Source: Flavobacterium limnosediminis JC2902 (GTDB lineage: Bacteria; Bacteroidota; Bacteroidia; Flavobacteriales; Flavobacteriaceae). Taken from it: DNA of 64,000 bases. Each line of letters starts with the position of its first letter. Positions within the stretch are counted from its first letter, which is position 1. The position numbers and the translations under genes are program-made. The notes below the pieces were generated by a model. The model saw only the letters and a program-made list of their open reading frames with translations. It was not told the DNA's origin and did no database searches. This document shows, piece after piece, positions 9,372 to 18,266 of the stretch. Where the stretch lies: contig NZ_AVGG01000007.1 in assembly GCF_000498535.1 (NCBI RefSeq), positions 62,001 through 126,000 of the forward strand, read 5' to 3'.

Positions 9372-10640
9372 ATGCTATTTAACGAACTTAATTTACTCAA
9401 AAACATACAGCACGCCATAACCGATGAGGGATATACCAATCCTACTCCTATTCAGGAAAAATCCATTCCGATTATTTTAGACGGAAACGATTTAGTCGGT
9501 TGTGCGCAAACCGGAACCGGAAAAACAGCGGCTTTCGCTATTCCGATTCTTAATCTTTTACACCGCATCGTCGGTTCCTCAAGTAAAGTAAAACACATTC
9601 GCACCCTTGTAGTTACACCTACACGCGAATTGGCTATTCAGGTAGCCGAAAGTTTTGACACCTATGGAAAATACACCAACATAAGATCGCTGGTGATTTT
9701 TGGAGGTGTAAACCAAACATCACAGGTTGACCAATTAAAAAAAGGCGTTGACATCCTGGTAGCCACTCCGGGACGTTTATTGGATTTAAACAAACAGGGG
9801 TTTATCGATTTGAATCACCTGCACCATTTGGTTTTAGACGAAGCCGACTTGATGCTGGATATGGGATTCATCAATGATGTGAAGAAAATCATCAAACTTA
9901 CTCCGGATAACCGTCAGACATTATTGTTTTCCGCAACTATGCCGATTGCCATTCGCGAGTTGGCCGACAGTTTTTTAACGAAACCCGAATATGTTTCCGT
10001 TACCCCTATTTCCAGTACAGCCGAAAAAGTAAATCAGAAAGTTTATTTTGTTGATAAAGAAAATAAAAGAAACCTTCTGTATCAAATTATTCAAGGCGAG
10101 AAACTGGAAAGCGTATTGGTTTTCGTGCGTACAAAACACGGAGCGGACAATGTGGTAAAAGCGTTGAAGAAACAAAACATTCATGCTGAAGCCATTCACG
10201 GAGATAAATCGCAAAGTGCAAGGCAACGTGTATTGGAAAGCTTCAAAAGAAACGAGACCACTGTTTTAGTCGCTACTGATATTGCTGCCAGAGGTATCGA
10301 TATTGAAATGCTTCCGTATGTAATTAACTTTGACTTACCGAATATCCCGGAAACCTATGTACACAGAATCGGACGTACAGGTCGTGCCGGAAATTCGGGT
10401 ATGGCCATTTCATTTTGCTCCAGAGATGAAAAAACCTATTGGCAGGATATAGAAAAACTAACCCGTCAAAAAGTAAAAGTAGTAACCGATCATCCTTTCC
10501 AATGGAGCGAAGAGGAAAAAAATCCGGATGCTAAGCCTGATTTCAGAAATAAAAAGAAACCTCTGGGTGAGAAGAAAACATCAGAATCTAATTCGCGAAA
10601 ATCAGAGGCTTCCAAGAAAAAGAAAAAGCGCTGGTATTAG
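9372..10640 (+). CDS. DEAD-box RNA helicase (RhlE-like)
   Basis: A 422-residue ATP-dependent RNA helicase. The motifs are in order: Q motif region (GYTNPTPIQEKSIP), Walker A AQTGTGKTAAF, PTRELA, DEAD in LVLDEADLML, SAT, then ARGIDIE and HRIGRTGRAG. It ends in a basic, Lys-rich tail of about 60 residues (KKKPLGEKK, KKKKKRW) suited to RNA binding. The start at 9372 (MLFNELNLL) is preferred to 9336 because a hairpin with T-run lies between them. Such helicases act in ribosome assembly, RNA decay or cold response; the specific role is not determined. Confidence 0.93.
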   Translation: MLFNELNLLKNIQHAITDEGYTNPTPIQEKSIPIILDGNDLVGCAQTGTGKTAAFAIPILNLLHRIVGSSSKVKHIRTLVVTPTRELAIQVAESFDTYGKYTNIRSLVIFGGVNQTSQVDQLKKGVDILVATPGRLLDLNKQGFIDLNHLHHLVLDEADLMLDMGFINDVKKIIKLTPDNRQTLLFSATMPIAIRELADSFLTKPEYVSVTPISSTAEKVNQKVYFVDKENKRNLLYQIIQGEKLESVLVFVRTKHGADNVVKALKKQNIHAEAIHGDKSQSARQRVLESFKRNETTVLVATDIAARGIDIEMLPYVINFDLPNIPETYVHRIGRTGRAGNSGMAISFCSRDEKTYWQDIEKLTRQKVKVVTDHPFQWSEEEKNPDAKPDFRNKKKPLGEKKTSESNSRKSEASKKKKKRWY

Positions 10641-10681
10641 TATTTGAAAATGATTTCCTTTAGAAATTTAGTAAATTATCA

Positions 10682-11452
10682 ATGGACATTCTGATTATTG
10701 CCCTAGCAGCCCTGTTAGGTTCCGCATTAACATTTTTTTCCGGATTTGGTCTCGGGACAATTCTCTTACCGGTTTTTGCAGTCTTTTTTCCTGTGGAAAT
10801 TGCCATTGCTTTAACCGCCATTGTTCATTTGCTTAACAACTTCTTTAAGCTGCTTTTAATCGGTAAAAAAGCTGATAAAGGGATTGTCATTCGTTTTGGT
10901 ATTCCGGCTGTTTTGTTTTCTTTTCTTGGCGCAATGCTTCTGAAGCAGATAAGTCATCTTTCTGCTTTATATTCTTATGAAGCTTGGGGAAACACCTATA
11001 CTGTTACTCCGATAAAAGTTTGCATCGCAGTATTGCTGTTCTTTTTTGCAATGATGGAACTTATCCCAAAACTGAAACATTTAGAGTTCAGTAAAAAATA
11101 CATTCCTTTGGGTGGCATGCTCAGCGGCTTTTTTGGCGGACTTTCCGGTCATCAGGGAGCGCTTCGCAGTGCTTTTCTGATACGTGCCGGTCTTTCCAAA
11201 GAAGCTTTCATTGCAACCGGAATCGTGATTGCCTGTGGTATCGACATTGTACGTTTAACGGTTTACTCAACGGATAAATATCAATTAGACAAAAGTAATT
11301 ACAAGCTATTGTTTATTGCTGTTTTTATGGCTTTTTCAGGAGCTTATTTGGGCAATAAATTTTTGAAAAAGATAACCATTGAAACAATTCAGATTATTGT
11401 TGGTTTACTTCTGGTTGTATATTCTGTTTTAATGGGAATGAGTATTCTTTGA
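10682..11452 (+). CDS. TauE/SafE-family inner-membrane permease
   Basis: A 256-residue polytopic protein with about eight membrane segments, beginning MDILIIALAALLGSALTFFSGFGLGTILLP. The internal repeat of the family is visible: FSGFGLGTILLP in the first half and GGMLSGFFGGLSGHQGALRSAFL in the second. Members export or import sulfite, sulfonates or sulfoacetate, but most are uncharacterised. It follows the helicase by 41 nt on the same strand and could share its transcript. No sulfur genes are adjacent, so the substrate is unknown. Confidence 0.85.
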   Translation: MDILIIALAALLGSALTFFSGFGLGTILLPVFAVFFPVEIAIALTAIVHLLNNFFKLLLIGKKADKGIVIRFGIPAVLFSFLGAMLLKQISHLSALYSYEAWGNTYTVTPIKVCIAVLLFFFAMMELIPKLKHLEFSKKYIPLGGMLSGFFGGLSGHQGALRSAFLIRAGLSKEAFIATGIVIACGIDIVRLTVYSTDKYQLDKSNYKLLFIAVFMAFSGAYLGNKFLKKITIETIQIIVGLLLVVYSVLMGMSIL

Positions 11453-11583
11453 TCCAATGGGATAAATTAAAAAAGCAATCAATCATCTGATTAACAGTGT
11501 TTTAGCATTTATTTAATTTTACATCCTCACCATTTTTCGTAACTTTACAACGGTTAAATTTCATTAATTTAAATCTGAAAGTT

Positions 11584-12033
11584 ATGGGATTATTAGCTAA
11601 AAACGATTCGAAAACAAATCCATATACACTTTTGGAAGAGTTCTTTCCGAAAGATATTGTGGAGTGGGGATTTAAAAATTTTACAGACATCGGCAGTACA
11701 ATGCCCTCTGTGAATTTGTCTGAAACCGAACGTGAGTATCAAATTGATTTGGCAGCTCCCGGTATGAAAAAAGAGGATTTCAGAGTTGAAATTGAGGATA
11801 AGACAATCTCAATTGCTTCTGAAAAACAAGAGCGTTTTGAAGAAACCAATAAAAAAGAGAATTATACAAGAAAAGAGTTTAATTACACTTCATTCTGCCG
11901 TTCGTTCCATCTTCCTGATGCGGCTGAAACCGAAAGAATCGAAGCGATTTACAAAGATGGAATCTTACATGTAACCATTCCTAAAAACACCAATCGAAAT
12001 TCGAACTCCAAAAAGAATATTCCGATACACTGA
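11584..12033 (+). CDS. Hsp20/alpha-crystallin small heat-shock protein
   Basis: A 149-residue ATP-independent holdase. The N-terminus (MGLLAKNDSKTNPYTLLEEFF) is short; the alpha-crystallin domain spans about 38-135, with PSVNLSETEREYQIDLAAPGMKKEDF, SFHLPDAAETERIEA and the terminal strand DGILHVTIPK. The C-terminal tail carries IPIH, an I-X-I-like motif used in oligomer assembly. It stands alone on the plus strand, with a 131-nt gap upstream and a terminator downstream. TAACTTTA at 11539-11546 is close to a -7 element. Confidence 0.93.
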   Translation: MGLLAKNDSKTNPYTLLEEFFPKDIVEWGFKNFTDIGSTMPSVNLSETEREYQIDLAAPGMKKEDFRVEIEDKTISIASEKQERFEETNKKENYTRKEFNYTSFCRSFHLPDAAETERIEAIYKDGILHVTIPKNTNRNSNSKKNIPIH

Positions 12034-12081
12034 TCCTGAAAACTGTAATGAATCGGGATTAGTATTCATAACATAATTAAT

Positions 12082-12127
12082 TAACCGTAAAATTTTCCGA
12101 TAATTGAGGATTTTGCGGTTTTTTTTG
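12082..12127. terminator. terminator between hsp20 and the hybrid kinase
   Basis: AACCGTAAAAT pairs with ATTTTGCGGTT (one G-U pair), followed by a run of eight Ts. It lies downstream of hsp20 and before the convergent kinase gene. Confidence 0.8.
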
Positions 12128-12152
12128 TCTACACCATTCTCTAAAAAACAGT

Positions 12153-14381
12153 TTACTTTTTTGCTTTTGAAGCCTCAACTTTTTTATCCGAAAGCAGGAC
12201 AATCATACGGTACAAATAGTTAGGATCAAACGGTTTTACGATGACTTCGTTCATTTTTGACGCAACAATCTGCTCCATGATTTCCTGTTTGTCAAAAGCA
12301 GTAACAGCAATTATCGGAGTGTTTACCCCCATTTTCCGTATAAGTTTGGATGTATCAAAACCATTTATTTTCGGCATATTGATGTCCATCAGGATCACAT
12401 CAAAAGTTTGATCTTCCAATATTTTAACAGCCTCGTAACCGTCATCCACAATCACACTTTCAAAATGACGGATATCCAATATTTTCTTGGTTACAATCTG
12501 GTTAATCTTATTGTCTTCAACCACTAAAATCTTATAGGTATGTTCCTCAGAGAAATCAACTTCCAGGTTTTTAAGTAAGTCAATACGGTGATTTTCATCG
12601 GTATCAAAACCAATGGTAAATGTCATTTTGGTTCCGATATTTTCTTCGCTTTCACAATGAATTTCACTTCCAAATAATGAAATCAACTGTTTAACTATGG
12701 ACAACCCTAAACCGGTTCCCTGATAATCATCTTCTTTTCGTTCAATCTGGACAAATTTTTCAAATATTTTCTTCTGATGTTCTTTTGCTATTCCGATTCC
12801 GTTATCGATGACGTTGAACGTTATAAAACAAAAAGAAGCCTCATTCCGTTCCAGTTTGGCACATATTTTAACCTCACCATCATTAGTGAATTTCAGCGAA
12901 TTACTGATCAGATTCATAAAAATCTGAGACAATCGAACCTTATCGGTAATTATAAACTCGGGGATACTGTCGTCTACCTCCAGTACCAATCGGTTATTGT
13001 TCTTTACTGCCAAAAACTGTAAACTCTCTACAATGGAATTCAATTCGTCGGCAAGATTGAAGATCGTATTCTCCAGAACAATTTTCTTTTCTTCGATTTT
13101 ATACACCTGAAGAATATCATTAACCAGTGAAAGCAGGTATTTCGCTGAAAACTTCAATGATTTCAGATAAGTACTGTTTTTAAGTTCTTTATGCTCATCA
13201 GCAATCATCTCTGCAATGCCGACCACTCCATACAGCGGGGTCCGAAGTTCATGAGTGATTGTGGAAATAAATTGGGATTTTAACAATGAAGCCTCTTCCG
13301 CCTGTTCTTTGGCAATCATCAATTCTTCATTAGCCGCTTTCAGTTCCTTATTGGATTTTTTTCGGAGCGCATTATTTTTGTAAAGCGTATATACCAGCAA
13401 AAGAAGGATGAAAAATATGAAAATGAACATAACCACAATTAATCGGGTTTGTTTTAACCTGTCCATCTGCACAAGTTTTTCGTTTTCAATTTTATCAATT
13501 TCTCTTTTATATTCGTCTAATGCGATATGGGACCCTTCAAGATTTACTTCATCAATTCGCGCCTGATTATAGATTTTACTTTTTAACTCACTATGTTTTT
13601 CCAGGTACAGGTATGCGTTTTTATAATCCTTTCTTTTAAAATAATAATTTGAGACGTCATCATATAACTCGGCTACGTTTGTTTCAAGGAATTCAACATT
13701 ATTAGTTTCGCAAACCCTTAGAGCTTTTTTAAAAGCGGCTTCAGCTCTGGAAAAATCATTATTGTGGGTGTAATAAGAACCGTATAAGGAATTCATGGAA
13801 AGTGTGGCTTCCATCTGATTAATCTCTTCAACAAAGGGTTCTGCAGCTTTTAAATAAGGGAAACCGGTAGCATATTCTTCCTTTGCAAAGTATGCCGAAG
13901 CTATATTCAGATTTGTGAAAGCTATTTCCGTTGTATCCTTAATTTTTTTGGCATAAAAGAGCGCTTTCTTATAGGACTGAACACCCTTGCTGAAATTTAT
14001 TTTTCTGTAACAATACAGATTTCCCAAGTTGTTATGAAGCCATCCCTTTAAAGTGTCGTTTGTAGTGAGATTGGCAAATTGTAATCCTTTGGAATAAAAA
14101 ACAGTAGCTTTTTTATAATCCGAAAACTCCTCAAAGTTCAACCCGATCAGGTTATAGGCTCGGGCAATTAACTGATTGTCATCAATTTTATATGCCGCAT
14201 TTAATGCTTTTTTGGCATACGATAATGATTCATTTGTTTCTAAATTATTAAAATGTTGTCCTGATTTTGACAAAAGATTTAAAACGCTCTTACGTTCCAC
14301 CGCTTCAGATTGGGCAAACGCCAACTGAAAATTCAGCAGAAAAAAATAAAGTAAGAATTTTATCGTATTTACTCTCATCAA
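12153..14381 (-). CDS. TPR-containing hybrid sensor histidine kinase/response regulator
   Basis: A 742-residue protein. A signal peptide (FLLYFFLLNFQLAFAQ) leads into a periplasmic block of TPR-like helical repeats (about 35-290), one membrane segment (about 311-333), a short coiled coil, HisKA with phospho-acceptor His near 376 (TITHELRTPLYGVVG), HATPase (about 475-595, with DNGIGIA and GTGLGLSIVKQL) and a C-terminal receiver (about 612-735) with Asp near 665 (ILMDINMPKINGF). Phosphorelay would need an HPt partner, and none is nearby. The signal sensed is unknown. It lies alone on its strand, between hsp20 and ettA. Confidence 0.9.
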   Translation of the reverse strand: MMRVNTIKFLLYFFLLNFQLAFAQSEAVERKSVLNLLSKSGQHFNNLETNESLSYAKKALNAAYKIDDNQLIARAYNLIGLNFEEFSDYKKATVFYSKGLQFANLTTNDTLKGWLHNNLGNLYCYRKINFSKGVQSYKKALFYAKKIKDTTEIAFTNLNIASAYFAKEEYATGFPYLKAAEPFVEEINQMEATLSMNSLYGSYYTHNNDFSRAEAAFKKALRVCETNNVEFLETNVAELYDDVSNYYFKRKDYKNAYLYLEKHSELKSKIYNQARIDEVNLEGSHIALDEYKREIDKIENEKLVQMDRLKQTRLIVVMFIFIFFILLLLVYTLYKNNALRKKSNKELKAANEELMIAKEQAEEASLLKSQFISTITHELRTPLYGVVGIAEMIADEHKELKNSTYLKSLKFSAKYLLSLVNDILQVYKIEEKKIVLENTIFNLADELNSIVESLQFLAVKNNNRLVLEVDDSIPEFIITDKVRLSQIFMNLISNSLKFTNDGEVKICAKLERNEASFCFITFNVIDNGIGIAKEHQKKIFEKFVQIERKEDDYQGTGLGLSIVKQLISLFGSEIHCESEENIGTKMTFTIGFDTDENHRIDLLKNLEVDFSEEHTYKILVVEDNKINQIVTKKILDIRHFESVIVDDGYEAVKILEDQTFDVILMDINMPKINGFDTSKLIRKMGVNTPIIAVTAFDKQEIMEQIVASKMNEVIVKPFDPNYLYRMIVLLSDKKVEASKAKK

Positions 14382-14456
14382 AAGTTTTAATATGTTAATT
14401 TACTAAACCTAAATCAAATAACATCAATAAAATCTAAGAAAAAAAATAAATTTTGT

Positions 14457-14492
14457 TAAAAAAATACGCGACCTCATGGGCCGCGTATTTTA
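14457..14492 (-). terminator. terminator of ettA
   Basis: AAAATACGCG (14461-14470) pairs with CGCGTATTTT (14482-14491) around a partly paired loop. Minus-strand Ts follow, directly after the ettA stop. Confidence 0.8.
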
Positions 14493-14496
14493 GTAA

Positions 14497-16188
14497 TTAT
14501 CCTCTGATAAGTTTTTTATATTTGATTCGGGTTGGAGCAACATCCCCCAAACGTTTTTTACGGTTTTCCTCATAATCTGAGAAACCTCCCTCAAAGAAAT
14601 ATACCTGAGAATCGCCTTCAAAGGCTAAAATATGTGTACAGATTCTGTCCAGGAACCAACGGTCGTGAGAAATAACCACGGCACATCCGGCGAAATTCTC
14701 CAAACCTTCCTCTAAAGCACGAAGGGTATTGATGTCCAGATCATTTGTTGGCTCATCCAGCAACAATACGTTTCCTTCTTCTTTCAGCGTCATGGCCAGG
14801 TGCAAACGGTTACGCTCTCCTCCGGAAAGTGTGGCTACTTTTTTATTCTGTTCGCTTCCGCCGAAGTTGAATCGGGATAAATACGCTCTTGAATTCACCT
14901 GACGACCTCCCATCATGATCAATTCCTGACCATCACAGAAGTTTTCCCAGATGGATTTATTCGGATCAATATTGGAATGCGACTGGTCAACATAAGCAAT
15001 CTTAACCGTATCTCCGGTAGCAAATTCTCCGCTGTCCGGTTGCAATTCATCCATGATCATTTTGAAGATAGTAGTCTTACCGGCACCATTCGGACCAATA
15101 ATTCCAACAATACCCGCCTGTGGCAAGGTGAAGTTCAAATCGTCATATAACAATTTGTCTCCGTAACCTTTGGCAACATGCTTGGCTTCAATAACATTTG
15201 TTCCTAAACGTGGTCCGTTCGGGATGTATAATTCTAATTTTTCGTCAAGTTCTTTTTGATCTTCGTTTAATAACTTATCGTAGTTCTGTAAACGCGCTTT
15301 TTGTTTTGTCTGACGTCCTTTGGCACCCTGGCGAACCCATTCCAGCTCACGCTCCAATGTTTTACGACGTTTGGAAGCTGTTTTTTCCTCCAAAGCCATT
15401 CTGCTTGATTTCTGATCCAACCAAGACGAATAATTTCCTTTCCACGGAATACCTTCACCTCTGTCTAATTCCAAAATCCATCCCGCAACATTATCAAGGA
15501 AATAACGGTCGTGCGTTACTGCGATTACCGTTCCTGCATATTGCGACAAATGCTGCTCTAACCACAATACCGACTCGGCATCCAAGTGGTTGGTAGGCTC
15601 GTCCAGTAACAATACATCCGGTTGCTGTAATAGTAAACGACATAAAGCTACACGACGTTTTTCTCCTCCTGAAAGCACATTGATTGGCGTATCAGAATCC
15701 GGACAACGAAGCGCATCCATCGCGATTTCCAATTTAGTATCGATTTCCCATGCACCATGAGCATCGATTTTATCCTGAAGATCTGCCTGGCGGTCCATTA
15801 GTTTCTGCATCTTATCGGCATCTTCATAGACTTCCGGAAGACCGAACATATCGTTTATTTTATTGAACTCGTCCAAAATCGCCATGGTTTCGGCAACGCC
15901 TTCGCGTACTACTTCAATAACGGTTTTGGTTTCATCCAGATGCGGCTCCTGCTCTAAATAACCAACGGTGTAATTTGGCGCGAACACCACATCACCCTGG
16001 TAGTTTTTATCTACACCCGCAATAATTTTCAATAGTGACGATTTACCCGAACCGTTCAAACCAAGTATACCGATTTTGGCTCCGTAGAAAAAACTCAGAT
16101 AAATGTCTTTTAAAACCTGCTTATTCGTACTGGAGTAAGTCTTGCTTACTTTCGACATCGAAAAAATCACTTTCTTATCGTCTGACAT
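14497..16188 (-). CDS. ettA: energy-dependent translational throttle protein EttA (ABC-F)
   Basis: A 563-residue soluble twin-ATPase that binds the ribosomal E site and gates the first elongation steps according to ATP/ADP. It carries two ATP cassettes: Walker A GLNGSGKSS and GPNGAGKTT, signatures LSGGEKRRVALCR and LSGGERNRLHLA, Walker B LLLLDEPTNHLD and LLLDEPTNDLD. The linker has the basic stretch KGRQTKQKARLQNYD. Length and the IPNGPRLG segment fit EttA better than the Uup or antibiotic-resistance branches. A TATCTTTG -7 box is 42 nt upstream. Confidence 0.93.
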   Translation of the reverse strand: MSDDKKVIFSMSKVSKTYSSTNKQVLKDIYLSFFYGAKIGILGLNGSGKSSLLKIIAGVDKNYQGDVVFAPNYTVGYLEQEPHLDETKTVIEVVREGVAETMAILDEFNKINDMFGLPEVYEDADKMQKLMDRQADLQDKIDAHGAWEIDTKLEIAMDALRCPDSDTPINVLSGGEKRRVALCRLLLQQPDVLLLDEPTNHLDAESVLWLEQHLSQYAGTVIAVTHDRYFLDNVAGWILELDRGEGIPWKGNYSSWLDQKSSRMALEEKTASKRRKTLERELEWVRQGAKGRQTKQKARLQNYDKLLNEDQKELDEKLELYIPNGPRLGTNVIEAKHVAKGYGDKLLYDDLNFTLPQAGIVGIIGPNGAGKTTIFKMIMDELQPDSGEFATGDTVKIAYVDQSHSNIDPNKSIWENFCDGQELIMMGGRQVNSRAYLSRFNFGGSEQNKKVATLSGGERNRLHLAMTLKEEGNVLLLDEPTNDLDINTLRALEEGLENFAGCAVVISHDRWFLDRICTHILAFEGDSQVYFFEGGFSDYEENRKKRLGDVAPTRIKYKKLIRG

Positions 16189-16229
16189 ATTTTATTGTTT
16201 GTTATTATTTTATTTTTAAAAGCTACCGA

Positions 16230-16237
16230 CAAAGATA
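16230..16237 (-). promoter_or_regulatory. -7 promoter element of ettA
   Basis: Read on the minus strand this is TATCTTTG, a perfect match to TANNTTTG, 42-49 nt before the ettA ATG. No TTG at the expected -33 distance was found, so only the -7 box is supported. Confidence 0.5.
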
Positions 16238-16420
16238 ACTTTAAATAAAGGAATTTAAAAGCGATTTTGCAACTCTGTATTTACATTTTCGGGGAATTTA
16301 AACCTTTAATCTGCATTAGAAACAGGATAAATTAATTTCATGCAGATTTCGCAGATTTGCGCAGATTACATTTTTTATAAAAACGTAGTGAAAATCTGTT
16401 TTATCTGTTAGATCAGCAAA

Positions 16421-16666
16421 ATTTCTTTCCGCAGTAGCGAGATTTCTTTCTGCAGTAGCGAGATTTCTTTCCGCAGTAGCGAGTTTTCTCTCCGCAATAG
16501 CGAGATTTCTTTCCGCAGTAGCGAGTTTTCTCTCCGCAATAGCGAGATTTCTTTCCGCAATAGGGAGATTTCTCTCCGCAGTAGTGAGTTTTCTTTCCGC
16601 AATAGCGAGATTTCTCACCGCAATAGGGAGATTTCTCTCCGCAGTAGCGAGATTTCTTTCCGCAGT
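16421..16666. repeat. 21-bp minisatellite, 11 full units plus a partial unit
   Basis: Tandem 21-bp units of the type ATTTCTTTCCGCAGTAGCGA+G run from 16421 to 16651 without spacers, with a 15-bp partial unit after that. Variable positions alternate (TTTCTCTCC, CAATAG, AGGGAG). Because 21 is a multiple of 3, the array stays open in several frames and yields fake heptad proteins on the minus strand. It begins 7 nt after the DUF481 stop codon. The rest of the gap between ettA and this array (16238-16420) contains only a degenerate 'GCAGATT' stretch at 16342-16366. Confidence 0.95.
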
Positions 16667-16673
16667 AAATTTT

Positions 16674-17897
16674 TTACTTCAGTTCCAATATAAGAGACAA
16701 TTCTGTTCCGCTATCCTCTTTTGTGCTTTTTCCGACTATGTTCTTATTATCGTAATTATAATAAAAAGTGAACTGTATTTTGAAATTATTTATTATTTCC
16801 CAAGTAAGATCTGCACTCATATCAAAACGATATCGGTCTTTTTCGGTAATTCCCACATAAGAGCCCAATTTAAATGTAGAGGAAAGATTCGGACTTATAA
16901 AACTGTACACAGAATGTTGCAACGTTACAGGCCATTCACTGTTTGACACTAATTTATCCGTTTCTATGGTGTCTTCAAAATTCTGTAAAAAACCTGTGAA
17001 TAACAGCAACCTCTGGCGTTCGGTAATTACAAGATTATTTCCGATTCCGAAACCAAACGATAATTTTGCATCGATACCCAATTCGTCATTTCGGTTAAAA
17101 GAATTCGCCTGATACAGCACCCATTTTTTGTGTAACGAATAAAACTCCTGCAAATTTTCCTGAATTCTCACCGAGTAATCCGAACTTTCCGTTGAAGTCG
17201 CGATATAAGAGAAATTGTTAACAAACCGCCATCGTGAAATGACATAAAAAAGGTTACTTTCGGCACTGACACGTAATACTTCAGACGACTTTGAATAACT
17301 TACCCCCGCTCCTATATCGCCTTTAAATCCCTCATACCATTTTTCTTCAAGAGGAAAAATTCTTAAAATATCTTCAAACTTAATTATTGTTCCTTTTGGC
17401 GCAACAGTTTCTCCTGACCCGGCTGTTTCACTTAACCCGTCTGTTTCACTTGACTTGATTTTTTCTCCCGAATCGGTTAAAACAATTATTTCACCCATAA
17501 TTTGAGACTGGGTTATTTTCCCGATAAAAATTTCCCCGTAAATACTTTCTACTTTATATATTTTACTTCCGCCGTCAATAGAATATATTTTGTGCCATTT
17601 TATGGAAACAATACCGGGTCCCTGCGCATCAAAACTCAATCGGCCTTGTTGGAACGACAAAATTTTACCGGTTAACCTGTCTCCGTTTTTCAGATGTAAA
17701 ATATCCGGCGTAAAGGCCTCTTTTCTGATTTTCTTATCTTTTTTGGAAATCGTTGTATCTACCTCAACATTTTTCAGGAGTGTATCCTGCGCTATCGAAG
17801 GAAGGGAATCAATTTTATTTTTTTCAGGAATTTGGGCATACAAATACATTGGAAAGACCAGAAATGTAATTATCAGTTCTTTTAAATATTTAGACAT
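16674..17897 (-). CDS. DUF481-family outer-membrane protein
   Basis: A 407-residue exported protein. A signal peptide (about 1-22, FLVFPMYLYAQ) is followed by a linker rich in K, D and S. A beta-rich periplasmic part (about 63-185) contains HLKNGDRLTGKI. The C-terminal barrel (about 195-407) resembles DUF481, with strands such as GDIGAGVSYSKSSEV, RWRFVNNFSYIATST and a terminal ELSLILELK. The linker around residue 150-165 has short S/E/T/G repeats. DUF481 proteins are salt- or stress-related barrels of unknown transport role. The 21-bp minisatellite begins just after the stop. Confidence 0.8.
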   Translation of the reverse strand: MSKYLKELIITFLVFPMYLYAQIPEKNKIDSLPSIAQDTLLKNVEVDTTISKKDKKIRKEAFTPDILHLKNGDRLTGKILSFQQGRLSFDAQGPGIVSIKWHKIYSIDGGSKIYKVESIYGEIFIGKITQSQIMGEIIVLTDSGEKIKSSETDGLSETAGSGETVAPKGTIIKFEDILRIFPLEEKWYEGFKGDIGAGVSYSKSSEVLRVSAESNLFYVISRWRFVNNFSYIATSTESSDYSVRIQENLQEFYSLHKKWVLYQANSFNRNDELGIDAKLSFGFGIGNNLVITERQRLLLFTGFLQNFEDTIETDKLVSNSEWPVTLQHSVYSFISPNLSSTFKLGSYVGITEKDRYRFDMSADLTWEIINNFKIQFTFYYNYDNKNIVGKSTKEDSGTELSLILELK

Positions 17898-17996
17898 GCC
17901 ATTTTTTGTTAAACAGACTTCAGTAGTTCGTATGATTTTACATTAACCTAAAAATCTAGGTACGTTCATTCGATTTTTAGATTGTTCAATTTTTTT

Positions 17997-18102
17997 GAGG
18001 GCGTGCCCCGCCTCCATACTTCCGGCGGGTCGGGCTATCCGTTGCAAGTCCTCTCTGCGCTTCGCTCCGTTGCGGGCTTTCCACTGCTATCCCTCACGCG
18101 AC
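17997..18102. repeat. GC-rich structured intergenic repeat, family copy 1
   Basis: A sharply GC-rich block in an AT-rich gap. It opens with GGGCGTGCCCC, holds CCCGCC/GGCGGG arms and GCGCTTCGCTCCG, and ends TATCCCTCACGCG. Read on the minus strand it has GGATAGCAGTGGAAAGCC, then a variable GC hairpin, then TTGCAACGGATAGCCCGA. This arrangement parallels the element at 56799-56960. Similar blocks are, from memory, common between genes in Flavobacteriia. The open frames across it are not genes. I see no gene or other feature in the rest of the gap (17898-18266). Confidence 0.6.
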
Positions 18103-18266
18103 ATGAAGAAATCAACAAAATTGGTTCATCAAAGGCAAAAAATTATCCTCACATTTTATCAATCATTCAAAAACCTGCCGGGTAAATAAATACGCAACAG
18201 GCTCCTTTACTGATTTTTTTTAGAGCGAATGAAAAACGGTTTACTTTTAAATTAAACTCCAACCTC

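Noticed and set aside
16316..16618. Heptad-repeat protein frames across the 21-bp minisatellite
   Set aside because: The unit is a multiple of 3, so several frames on both strands stay open. The apparent start is a repeat variant, and no leader or conserved non-repeat domain exists.
16421..16666. CRISPR array
   Set aside because: Units are 21 bp with no spacers between them, and there are no cas genes in the window.
17982..18189. Two plus-strand frames of 64-67 codons
   Set aside because: They run through the GC-rich intergenic repeat, have no recognisable protein features and no promoter or conserved start.
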